Shown in pieces: positions 43,901-52,708 of a stretch of 64,000 nt of DNA. The stretch is taken from positions 310,001 through 374,000 of the forward strand of contig OZ218961.1 of NCBI GenBank assembly GCA_965112735.1. Reading direction: 5' to 3'. A model generated the notes under the pieces. It was not told where the DNA came from, did no database searches, and saw nothing but the letters and a program-made list of their open reading frames with translations. The DNA comes from Phaeosaccion multiseriatum. Lineage: Eukaryota > Ochrophyta, other classes. A program made the position numbers and the translations under genes. Within the stretch, counting starts at the first letter, position 1, and each line of letters begins with the position of its first letter.

Positions 43901-46900
43901 GAGGATGTGCTGCCATCGTTGACCCTGGAAACCTGTGCCGGAGAGGGAGAGGGAGAAGGAGAGGGAAGAGGAGGAGGAGGAAGAGAGGGAGGAGATGGAG
44001 GAGGAAGGGAAGCAGGAAGTGAAGCACGGCCGCCCCCCACTCTCCCCGCTGAGCTTCAGCAGCCCCAGCAGCAGGAAGTCCAGATCCAAATCTTCGAGCG
44101 AAACGGTACCCACGTGATGGTGTTTGCTACCTCCGGCTGCTTAATCTCCACCACCCCTGATGCGGGCCTCACTGGCAGCAGCAGCAGGCCGAGCCTCGAA
44201 GGCACAGACAGAGTCACAAATGACAGCAGCACAGGCGGCAGCAGGAGGAGCAGGACGAGGAGGAGCGGGAGGGGTACGATGGAGCGAGGTGGCAGCAGCA
44301 GCAGTAGCAGCGTGGCGTTGCTGCGTCTGGCGGAGCGGCTCTGGGGGGGTTCTGTCAGTCGGCATTTGCATTTGAGTTTGCGCAGAGTTGCCGTGCAAGT
44401 GGTGGACGATGGGGCCTTTTTCGCTCCTTCAGCAGTTGGTAATACAGCACCAGTAGCAGGGGGAGGAACAGGAGGAGGAGGACGACGAGGGAGCGATAGT
44501 GAGCTGGGAGGTGCGCCCGAAGCAGTGAGTGGAGCAGCAGCCGCAGCAGCAGCCGCAGCAGCAGCCGCTGCAGCGGTTGGTGGTACAGCAGGAGACCGCC
44601 CCAGCGCCTCCCTGCCTGTGATCCTCAGTGTGTACGTGGACCAGCTTGGGGTGCAGGAGACCCTCTCCCCCCCCCTCGTGTGTTTACAGGGGACAGGGGC
44701 AGCAGGTGGTGATACAGCGTCAGCAGGAGGAGGAGGAAGAGGAAGGATGGCAGTGGATGGAGGATTTCCGAGTCGAGAGGTCGCAGCGCAGGAGTTGGCG
44801 GCGGCGTATGCGGCGCTGGATGTGGAACGTCTTAAGCATGTTCGAGCCGAGCGCAAGATTGAGGTCTCCATCGGGACTCTCCAGGTACGCGGGTAGGGGG
44901 AGAGAGGGGCTTTTATTGACTTATAGGAACCAACCTAAGAGCGTTTGTGGGTGTGTGTGTGCGTGGGAGGGGTTAGTGTGAATATGAGTTGGAGTTTGTT
45001 ATGATTAGGTGAGCTGAGTTTGAAGTTGGAGCAAGAAAGAGAGCATGTGATTACGACTTTCGAGTCGATACTGTATTGCGGATCGATATTTTGGGTCGAG
45101 AGGCGAACAGATTTATTGGCGTAGGTCTCTCGTAATGAACTGAATGGGTTGGAGGGCTGTAATTGAGGTTAGAGTTGTGGTCATAAGGGTCAGAGGTTCG
45201 GTCAGGTAGGGTCATATGGGTACTCGAAGAGGACGTAAGAGGACGTTGTATGCAATCATCTGCCTTACTTATCTTACGGATGTACGTACGTACGTACGTG
45301 TGTGTGCCATTTGCAGGTGGATAACTACTTGCCGGAGGCCGAGTTCCCGGTGGTCCTTTGCTTCCGCCCCGGCTCGCGCGGCGTTGAGGGGGGCGGCCTG
45401 GGGGAGGAGGAGGGCGAGGAGGAGCGAGGAGGAGAGAGGGACGGGGGCGGGGACAGTGACCGAGGCAGAGGGAGCGATGTCCACGCCCCGGTCCTGACAC
45501 CGAGTCGCTTCCTGCTGGAGCTGGTGCAGGAAGAGCCCTGGTCGCACAGTGCGGTGCCCGTGTACGTACGCTCGTTGGTGATACGCTGTGCGCCCCTCGA
45601 CGTCGGCCTGGACGACTCTCTGCAGCCGTATTTGCTCAGTCTGGGGCACGACCTTGGACTGCTGGGGGCGGATGCCGAGCTACAGGCTGGCGGCGCCGTC
45701 GGAATACCAACGCCGGTACCAGTAGGTGCAGCGGGAGCAGCAGCAGGAGGGGGGGGAGGAGGTGGAGGAGCAGCTTCTTCTTCCAAGGGCGAAGCGAAGG
45801 TGGGAGCCTCCGAACCGGGCGGTGTAGGAGCTGCCGCAGAAGATCCGTACACTACCACCACCACCAACAGCAGTATAGCCACAGATGGCATCCCCAGTGG
45901 GAGCAGTCTTGACACCAGCAGTGGAAGCAGTGTGGGTGGGGAGGAGGGGACGGCATCGGCGATGAGTCTCCCGCCTCGTCTGCGAGAGCTGTGCCTACCT
46001 CGCCTCTTTGTAGGGCGGCTGCTGCTGAGCCCGTTAGAGGCACGGGTGTCGGTTAAGATGATTGTGCCCGGACGGAAGGTGAGGAGGGGGTGGGCGGGTG
46101 TGTGGGTGGGTGGGACGTCTCCTCCTTCTCCTGCGTTTTCTGCGCTGCTTTCCTTACCTCTCCTTCTCCGCACGCGCACACACACGCACACACACTTTCT
46201 CTCTGCTCACACACACGCTCACAACGACAAACATCCACTTGTGCACACACACACTCTCTCTCTCTCTCACACACACACGCGCTCTCTCTCTCTCTTACAC
46301 ACACACACTCACATGTACGAATGGGAAGGTGTTTGTGGCGCTGGACAAGTGTCCGCTCTCCTTCGGGGCCGTGGCACGCCGCAACATCTTGGGACAGCAG
46401 GTACCAAGTGTGTGTGTGCAGGTGTATGGGCTTTGGATGCAGGGACATGTGGGCATATGCAGGCATATGGGCAGCTCGTTCTCTCTTACCACCTCACCTG
46501 TCCTCTCTCTATCTCTGTCTCTCCTACCCCCCCCTCTCTCTCGGCTTGCTGGGTGGAATCCAGTACAACTGGCGACTGCGCTAGCCCGCCCCCCCCCCCC
46601 CCCCAAATAAGACGCTTTTAACATCCCTCGCCCCCCCCCCCTCCCCTCCCTCCCCCTTCCCCATCCACTGCCATCCCTCCCAGTCCCTCATTGTGCAAGA
46701 AATGATGTCCGAGTACCTCCTCGACACATTTCTTCGCTCTCCTGCCCTGTTGGGAAGTCTGGAGATGTTCGGCAATCCGACGACGGTTGTACGTCTCTGG
46801 AGCAGAGGGGTATATGACCTCTTCACGCTGCCCATCAGGGCCATTCCCCAGGTGGGTGGGTGTAGTATGTCAATGGGCCCTGGTGGGTGTGGTATGTCAA

Positions 46901-49649
46901 TGAGTGGGTGGGTGGGTGGAGTGCTCACGTATCATCCACACTGCCGATTGCCTCATTCCCGACCCACCCCACTGTTTACTAACCCACTCACTGCCTCATT
47001 CCCTACTGCCCACTCTGCCCCACTTTTATTCTCGCATTGCCCCACTGTATGATTATTATCATCCACTGCCGATTGCGTCATTCCTCCCCCACCATTGCCT
47101 CACCCCCCACCCAACCCACTCCCCCCGCTGCGATACCCAACCCACCGCACCACCGCACCACCGCACCACCGCACCACCGCACCACAGGGCTCTCTCCCGG
47201 CCCTGCGAGCGGCGGGGAGGGGCGTAACGTCTCTGGTGCGACACCTCTCCATGGGCACGCTCTCCTTCTTCAAGGGAGTGAGCTCCTCCCTCAGTAGGAA
47301 CATCGCAGGGGGGGGTGCGCATTCACAGCATGGGCATTACTCCCACTACTCGCTCACGCACCCACGCTCGCCGTCGGACTACACTGTGAGTGGAGCAGCG
47401 CAAAGAGCAGAGAGGGGCGACGCTTTCGAGACGGTTTTTTGTCTCTTGTCTTTCGTCCAAGGCAAAGGGTTTTGACGCTTTGTCCACAATGTGTGTTTTG
47501 GTGCGTGTGTTTTTTGTGTTTGTCTCTGCTGTCCCGCAAAGGGAGGGGGTCTACGTCAAGACACGAGATTGGATCTCGATCTACCTCATTCTCACGACCT
47601 CACTACCTCACTACCTCACTACCTCACTACCTCACTACCTCACTACCTCACTACCTCACCATCTTACTACCTCACTACCTCACTACCTCACGACCTCACA
47701 ACCGCACAACCGCAGGGTTTGCCTTGGGGCCTCGCCGCCACCCGCCTCGCAGAGAGGGGGCTTTTGGAGCACGGAGCGGGGCAGCAGTTGGTGATACAGG
47801 AGCAGCAGGCCGAGCTTGGCGACGGCTTCGTCGACAGCAATGCTGGTCCTAGCACAGTGCCCACACAACAGGGCGATGGCAGCAGACGGAGGGGTGTGAT
47901 GGCAGGAGTGGGGTGGGGACTGCGGGCAGTGGCCATACCGCTCGCAGGAACACTCGACCTCGTGTATCGCACTTCGCAGTCCTTGTCCAACAGGATCCGT
48001 GTGGAGGAGGTGAGAGGGAGGGAGGGAGGGAGGGGGAAGACCAAGAGACATGTGGCCATGCAGACTATTGGATGTGACTGGGTTGTGTCACCTTCGAGCT
48101 TCGAGCCCCTCCCCCGCAAATCTTCTCTCTCTCTCCCTCTTTCTCCCTCTCCCTCTCTCATGCCCCCTCTTGGCTCCTCCTCCTTGCTCTGATCCGTGAC
48201 CGTACCGTCGTGACTGCCTTGGATAAGACCCCTCCTGCACACACTATGAGCGTTTTCCCCTCATTCTCTCCCTCTGCTCCCTCTTCACTTCCTCCCGCCT
48301 CACCTGTCCTCCCCTGTCTTGTTCTTGCTTCAGATTTGCCCACCACGCGCTCCCCATCCCGTGACCACATGGCGCGATGAAACTCTACATTGGCAGCTCA
48401 TTCTTCAGAGCGAAGCGGGAGCGATAGGAGGAGGAGGAGGAGGAGGAGGAGGAGGAGGAGGAGGAGGAGGAGGAGGAGGAGGAGGAGGAGGAGGAGGAGG
48501 AGGACGTGTTTTGCTGATGCAGGACAGGGTCCTGTTCGCGTCGAGGGCGCTGCTTCTCGGCGACGACTCTCGCTGCCAGCCTCAGGCTCAGGCTCATCAG
48601 AGCCAGAGTCAGGGTCAGGGTCAAGGTCAGGGTCAGGGTCAGGGTCAGGGTCAAGGTCAGGGTCAGGGTCAGGGTCAGGGTCAGGGTCAGAGCCAGGATC
48701 AGGGCCAGGATCAGGGTCAGGGTCAGGGTCAGGGTCAGGGTCAGGGTCAGGGTCAGGGTCAGGGTCAGGGTCGTGTGGCCCCTCCCCATGAGGTTACGCT
48801 GCTACTCACCTCTGACGCACTCAGCATCTGCGGCGGGGAGGACGGCTTGGAAATGGTGCGTGGTGGGGTGGGGTTGTGACTGCTGTAACTGTTGTAACTG
48901 TAGCTTTGGAATGCTCCGCAGCCTACTGACTTGACTTGACGGACTGACTGACTGGCTGGCTGACTTGACTGACTGACTGACTGACTGACTGACTGGCTGA
49001 CTGACGAACCGAAGATCCGATCCCCACTATTAAGGGAGAGGGAGTAGTGGGTGTGGGTGGGGCTCCGAATCCAATCCCAAATAAATGCAAGTGCGGCTGT
49101 TCTCGTCCTCCTTCCTTTGGGCGTGAAGCGCTCCTTCCTTTGGGCGTGAAGCCTCACCCCTCCTTCTCACGCCCCTCCCCTCCCCTCCCCTCTCACCCTT
49201 TTCTTCTCCTCTCCTCTCCTCTCCTCTCCTCTCCTCTCCCCTCCCCTCCCCTCCCCTCTCACCCCTTTCTTCTCCTCTCCTCTCCTCTCCTCTCCTCTCC
49301 TCTCCTCTCCTCTCCCCTCCCCTCCCCTCCCCTCCCCTCCCCTCTCCTCTCCTCTCCTCCCCTCCCCTCCCCTCTCCCCTTCTCGACTCGATACGCGTGG
49401 GTTCCTCTCCACCCCTCAGCTGTTGACTCGGGTATCGCTTTCGAATGTTCGATTCATCGAGACCCCCCCCGCGTACGGCGGATTGACCCTCCTCATCGGC
49501 ATCACTCGACAACGCGGACGGCCACCCCAGGGGGGCATGCCTCCCCAGGGGGGGGGGCTCCTCCTCCCCTCTCACAATGTCAGTGCTGAGGAGGAGGGTG
49601 GTGGAGGCACAGCGGCCCTTCTGCCCCGCTTGGACACACCAGACGCACG

Positions 49650-49680
<31 letters not shown>

Positions 49681-50016
49681 TTGCATGTGTCTGGGCTGGG
49701 GGCAAGGAGAGGGGAGGAAGGAGGAGCGGGAGGGGCGGCCGCAGCCGAGCGGAGAGGAGAAGGAGGTGGGGGCGGGGGGAGGGTTCCGGGTCGGGGCGGA
49801 GGAGGAGGAGGAGGAGGAGCCACCCCGGGGAGGGCGGCCCGGAGGGAGGCAGATGGCCCAGGGGTGGAGTCAGAAGAGGCGGAGGCGAAGGTGGAGGGAA
49901 GGGAGGGGGCCGGGGGCGATGTTGTGTGGACCCTGACCTTGGCCATGCCCAGCAGAAGGGCGGTTCAGGAGGGCCGCGAGCTGATTTTGGAAGCAGTCGC
50001 CAGGACGCTGCCATAA
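23412..50016 (+). CDS. VPS13B: Giant VPS13B (COH1)-like bridge lipid-transfer protein, ~6,780 residues
   Basis: Eighteen exons: 23412-23511, 23988-24106, 24462-24568, 24916-25120, 25432-25560, 25820-26146, 26435-27084, 27383-28385, 28799-32863, 33585-40796, 41071-44884, 45317-46078, 46329-46400, 46684-46851, 47188-47385, 47716-48009, 48334-48855 and 49420-50016. The N-terminal chorein region (MRAFDLMTAPLKSML, GGDLVLHNLELRKDVLQ, then ELRIHIPWTRLQSRP) is closer to VPS13B than to VPS13A/C/D. DLTVCLDR and FDVKVHNFDFLL continue the N-terminal domain. The C-terminal part has NYLPEAEFPVVL, DKCPLSFGAVARRN, LLGSLEMFGNP and GVSSSLSRNIAG, typical of the VPS13 C-terminal helical region, then a PH-like end. 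VPS13 proteins carry lipids between membranes through a long groove; VPS13B works at the Golgi. Known relatives have about 4,000 residues; the excess here is Gly, Glu, Ser and Gln runs plus dispersed short words. Exon 10 needs a one-base frame change in the GGA tract at 40132-40190. Confidence 0.88.
23705..23980 (+). repeat. Pyrimidine and (TAC)n microsatellites in VPS13B intron 1
   Basis: CTC, TTC and TAC/TACTAC triplet runs occupy the second half of intron 1, ending just before the acceptor at 23987. Confidence 0.9.
26147..26434 (+). repeat. VPS13B intron 6: (GGAA)n then (CCCCT)n
   Basis: GGAA tetramers follow the donor (to about 26309) and CCCCT pentamers precede the acceptor. It is a clear case of complementary purine and pyrimidine ends in one intron. 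Confidence 0.85.
28386..28798 (+). repeat. VPS13B intron 8: (GT)n and (GTGA)n
   Basis: Nearly the whole 413-bp intron is built of GTGT and GTGA repeats, including many donor-like GTGAGT words. Confidence 0.85.
29747..29790 (-). repeat. Two copies of the dispersed 17-mer (word A), VPS13B exon 9
   Basis: Exact copies of CAGCAGTTGGTGATACA at 29747-29763 and 29774-29790, read in the coding frame as QQLVIQ. Minus orientation relative to TGTATCACCAACTGCTG. Confidence 0.95.
31180..31231 (+). repeat. Two copies of word A, VPS13B exon 9
   Basis: TGTATCACCAACCGGTG (31180-31196) and TGTATCACCAACTGCT (31216-31231), read in frame as VSPTG and VSPTA. Confidence 0.9.
32986..33385 (+). repeat. VPS13B intron 9: (CACT)n array
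   Basis: About 400 bp of CACT/TCAC tetramers, the reverse complement of the GTGA repeats in intron 8 of the same gene. Confidence 0.9.
34427..34443 (+). repeat. Word A copy, VPS13B exon 10
   Basis: Exact TGTATCACCAACTGCTG, read as VSPTA. Further copies in the same exon are near 34150, 34718, 35282, 35961, 36981, 37198, 37219, 37399, 38627, 39526 and 39891. Confidence 0.95.
37198..37235 (+). repeat. Two word A copies in tandem, VPS13B exon 10
   Basis: ATGGATCACCAACTGCTG is followed directly by ATGTATCACCAACGGCA, read as GSPTAADVSPTA. Confidence 0.9.
39290..39333 (+). repeat. (CAGGGT)n hexamer run in VPS13B exon 10
   Basis: Seven hexamers with minor changes encode QGQGQGQVQGQGQ. The same hexamer is massively expanded at 48606-48776. 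Confidence 0.95.
40133..40190 (+). repeat. (GGA)n tract at the site of an apparent frame change
   Basis: GGA/GGG triplets encode poly-Gly in the upstream frame and poly-Glu in the frame used downstream. See the finding on the frame change in exon 10. Confidence 0.85.
40879..40926 (+). repeat. (GT)n microsatellite in VPS13B intron 10
   Basis: About 24 GT dinucleotides. Confidence 0.95.
40991..41022 (+). repeat. Two overlapping word A copies inside an intron
   Basis: TGCATCACCAACTGCTG overlaps TGTATCACCAACTGCTG in VPS13B intron 10 (40797-41070), about 50 bp before the acceptor. It shows the word is not limited to coding DNA. Confidence 0.95.
47585..47695 (+). repeat. (CTCACTAC)n octamer array in VPS13B intron 15
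   Basis: About thirteen octamers (CTACCTCA phase) precede the acceptor at 47715. Confidence 0.9.
47782..47798 (-). repeat. Word A copy, VPS13B exon 16
   Basis: Exact CAGCAGTTGGTGATACA, read as QQLVIQ, inside a conserved C-terminal exon. Confidence 0.95.
48428..48503 (+). repeat. (GGA)n tract, poly-Gly in VPS13B exon 17
   Basis: About 25 GGA triplets in frame; the PH-like strands flank it (WRDETLHWQLILQ before, RVLLMQDRVLFASRAL after). Confidence 0.95.
48606..48776 (+). repeat. (GGTCAG)n hexamer array, poly-(Gly-Gln) in VPS13B exon 17
   Basis: About 28 hexamers encode alternating Gly and Gln with occasional Ser or Asp. They are nearly free of synonymous change, so the array is young. Confidence 0.95.
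49170..49382 (+). repeat. (CTCCT)/(CCCCT)n array before the last VPS13B exon
   Basis: Pyrimidine pentamers fill the 3' half of intron 17, ending near the acceptor at 49419. Confidence 0.9.
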
Positions 50017-50389
50017 TTGAAGGGCTGTCTGTACTTTTGAGACCGCCTGCACTGCTATGCGAAGTATGGCAATAGAACGAAGAGAATGTAATTACTACGA
50101 AGTACATCATCAATGATGAGTTCGCAACCATCATCTTCGCGGCCTCCCCCTCCAGACTCACAGATGGTCTCGGCAGGAACTTATGGAACATCGCTGGATC
50201 CCTTGACCTAAAAGAAAAAGCACAAGAGAACAGACGTGGGTTCGTCCCTGCTTATCTCTCACTACTGCTACCTCTTCTCGCACGGCTCCAATTCACTGTG
50301 CCTCCCCTTCACAGTCCTTGGAGCTCCTTGGAGTTGCTCTGTGCCAGTGCCCATCGTGAGGCCTCTTCATGTGAAGAAAGTATCCTAGA
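50017..50389. other. Intergenic region between VPS13B and SARAF-like genes
   Basis: This 373-bp stretch holds the VPS13B 3' flank, the SARAF-like 5' flank and a 40-bp block (50138-50175) shared with 10346-10385. An upstream exon of the SARAF-like gene could lie here. Confidence 0.5.
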
Positions 50390-52377
50390 ATGGTTGTTAG
50401 TGAAGAAGTGGTTCTTCAGGAGGGGACGGCGCCTGCTGCTGCGGGAGACAAGGTCGATCTCCACACAGTTGACTCCCTCGTGTTCACTCGAGGAGCAGTC
50501 GTGCGCAGTAACAGAGTAGTCGGTCAGCCCGCAGGTGCGGATGGCCTACTGCCGCAATTGCAGTGCTTTGAGGCCACACCAAGGCAAGCACCTGAGAGCG
50601 GTGATCACGGTGGGGCTCCTCCCTTGTGTGAGAGGTGTGTCTTTGAGTCCGCTCTGTGCACCAACAAGGGGAGAGGGGACAGCAACGAGCCTGTGTGGGA
50701 TTGCCAAGCTTCGTCGGACCTGCCTACCGACTTGAGCCTCGGTCGGGTGCAAGTCTCTTGTGAGGGATACAGCTCAGCGGAGGACAGAGACTTTGTTGTA
50801 GCGGGGTCATGCGCGCTTCAATACACGTGCACTGCACCTCTTACTGAGTCTGGTAGCGGCAGTAGCAGCAGCAGCAGCAGCAGCAGTGTCGACGGACTCG
50901 CAGAAGACGGTCTACAGCAACTGCAATCGCCTGCCATCCTTGACCACGTGCCAGCAGAGTCACAGGGCCAGCAGAATCACAGGGGCTTGACCATGCCGCA
51001 GCTCGGTTTTGAACACGTGATGCTCCTGCTCTTTGTCGGACTCATTGTGACCAACCTCATCAAGGGGTACAGGGTACGTGTGGGCGCGTGTGCGGGTGTG
51101 TGTGCATATATATATATATATGTGTGTGTGTGGGCACGTCTGTCTGTGGGTGTGAGCGTGTGTGTGGCCGCGTGTGTGGGTGGGGCTGCGTCTGTGAGCA
51201 GAGATAATTGCGCTTCCTCCTACCTTGAGCCCCACACTGCATGCAGATATAGAAGCACACATACAGGCATGCTGGCATACAGGCTGTCGCTGCTCTCATC
51301 TCTCTCCTCTGACTCCCAACGCTCTCTCTTCACACACATTTACACACATACGCACGCACACGCACACACCCACTCACACCCACACACACACACACACAGC
51401 AACGACATGGGCTGGCTCCCCTTCCCTCCTACCAACACGTGGATTACCAACACGTGGAGTCGGGGGATGGCAGTGGATGGGGAGGACGTGATGTGCCTGT
51501 GGCAGTGGCGATAGAGGTACCTCCTCCTCTGGAGCTTCCTCCCTCCTACCCCGCTCCTCGTCCTCCCCCCTTCGCCGACCCTCCTGCCGACCACAAAGAC
51601 ATGGCTCTTCCACCGGGCTGGCAGGAGGGTGCCGACGACAGTGCAGGGGTGACGTTTTACATCAATCACAACAAGGAGATTACCACGTGGCTCGACCCTC
51701 GGCAGGAGGTGTGGGAGGAGCAGCGCAAGGAGTGGGCGGAGTACCGAGTGAAGAAGCAGCAGTGGGAGGAAGTGCAAGCGGAGCGAGCGAGACTCACGGC
51801 GGAGTGGGAGCAGCAGTACCAGCATCAAGTGATGCAGCAGCAGCAGCAGCACCAGCAGCAGCAGCAGGAGGAGGAAGAAGGGGGGGGTAGAGGGAGCGGG
51901 AGGCGGGGAGGAGGACGAAGAGGAGGAGGAAGAGGAGGAGATGGAGGAGGGGGGATGGGAGCATTGGGGGGTGCAGCAGGGAGTGTTGGTGCGATGCTTC
52001 TGCGGCGCACGATACTTCGAAGACTTGGGCTTGGACCCATCATACCCTTCATGCAGATGGGCGGCTCAATGTGGAGAGGAGGAGGAGGAGGAGGAGGAGG
52101 AAGGAGAGGAGGAGGAGGGGGGGGGGGGGGGCTTGCAATGGCAGGAGTGGGAGGGGGAGGAGGAGGAGGAGGAGGAGGAGGGGGAGGGGGAGAAGGGGGA
52201 AGTATGCCTAGAGGAGGAAGCGGAGGGGGAGGAGGGGGGGGTGGAGGAGGAGGAGGAGGAGGAGGACGGAGGGGCGGAGGAGGAGGAGGAGGAGGAGCGG
52301 GGGGGGGGCGGAGAGGAGGAGGAGGGCGTGCATCGCCGAACGTCTCGCATGCCTTTGGCGGAACAAGTATTCGGTGA
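50390..52377 (+). CDS. SARAF: SARAF-like ER membrane protein with C-terminal WW domain
   Basis: Exons 50390-51073 and 51400-52377, phase 0, give 553 residues. The N-terminal part matches the lumenal domain of store-operated calcium entry-associated regulatory factor (SARAF/TMEM66): KVDLHTVDSLVFTRG, PQLQC, VWDCQASSDLP, then VQVSCEGYSS and GSCALQYTC. One membrane helix follows (VMLLLFVGLIVTNLI, about residues 209-223). After the intron comes a Pro-rich segment (ELPPSYPAPRPPPF), then a WW domain: LPPGWQEG-x(n)-TFYINHNKEITTWLDP. The remainder is a Glu/Arg helix and a very long poly-Gly tail with one hydrophobic island (RTILRRLGLGPIIPFM). In animals SARAF sits in the ER and slows store-operated calcium entry. 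No signal peptide is visible at the chosen start and an in-frame stop lies just upstream, so a first exon may be missing. The WW domain is unusual for this family. Confidence 0.83.
52080..52330 (+). repeat. (GGA)n tracts, poly-Gly tail of SARAF-like protein
   Basis: Interrupted GGA/GGG triplets encode Gly-rich sequence with occasional Arg. Frame could be lost here by small indels, so the exact C-terminus is uncertain. Confidence 0.9.
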
Positions 52378-52708
52378 CAAATCACCGCGGAACAAATATT
52401 CGTTTACAGATCCCGCTCATTGAACGCTGGATTGAGCACAGTCTCACACGTGTTGACTTGTGGGGAACACGATACATGGCTGCTACGACCAAAGAGTCAC
52501 ATCCTGCCGACAACCACTTTCATATGTACGTATGTAATATATATACATATACATACAATATACATGTATATATATATGTAAGCAGGCGAATATTTATCCC
52601 GTCAGCCTCCAAACTTAACTCGTAGGGTGTGTGGGGTTTGGGAAAGAGTGTGTGTGTCTAAGAAAGCTGCTGCTGTATCACCAACTGCTGCTGCTGCTTA
52701 AATATTTA
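52378..52708. other. Convergent intergenic region, SARAF-like (+) and DEAD-box (-)
   Basis: AT-rich for this window (ATATATACATATACAT near 52541-52556), with an exact word A copy at 52674-52690. It holds both 3' flanks. Confidence 0.6.
52674..52690 (+). repeat. Word A copy in intergenic DNA
   Basis: Exact TGTATCACCAACTGCTG, outside any coding exon. Confidence 0.95.

Noticed and set aside
46564-46590. Tiny extra VPS13B exon (TACAACTGGCGACTG) after an acceptor-like CAG
   Set aside because: No GT or good GC donor follows before the stop; joining 46400 directly to 46684 keeps phase and family similarity.
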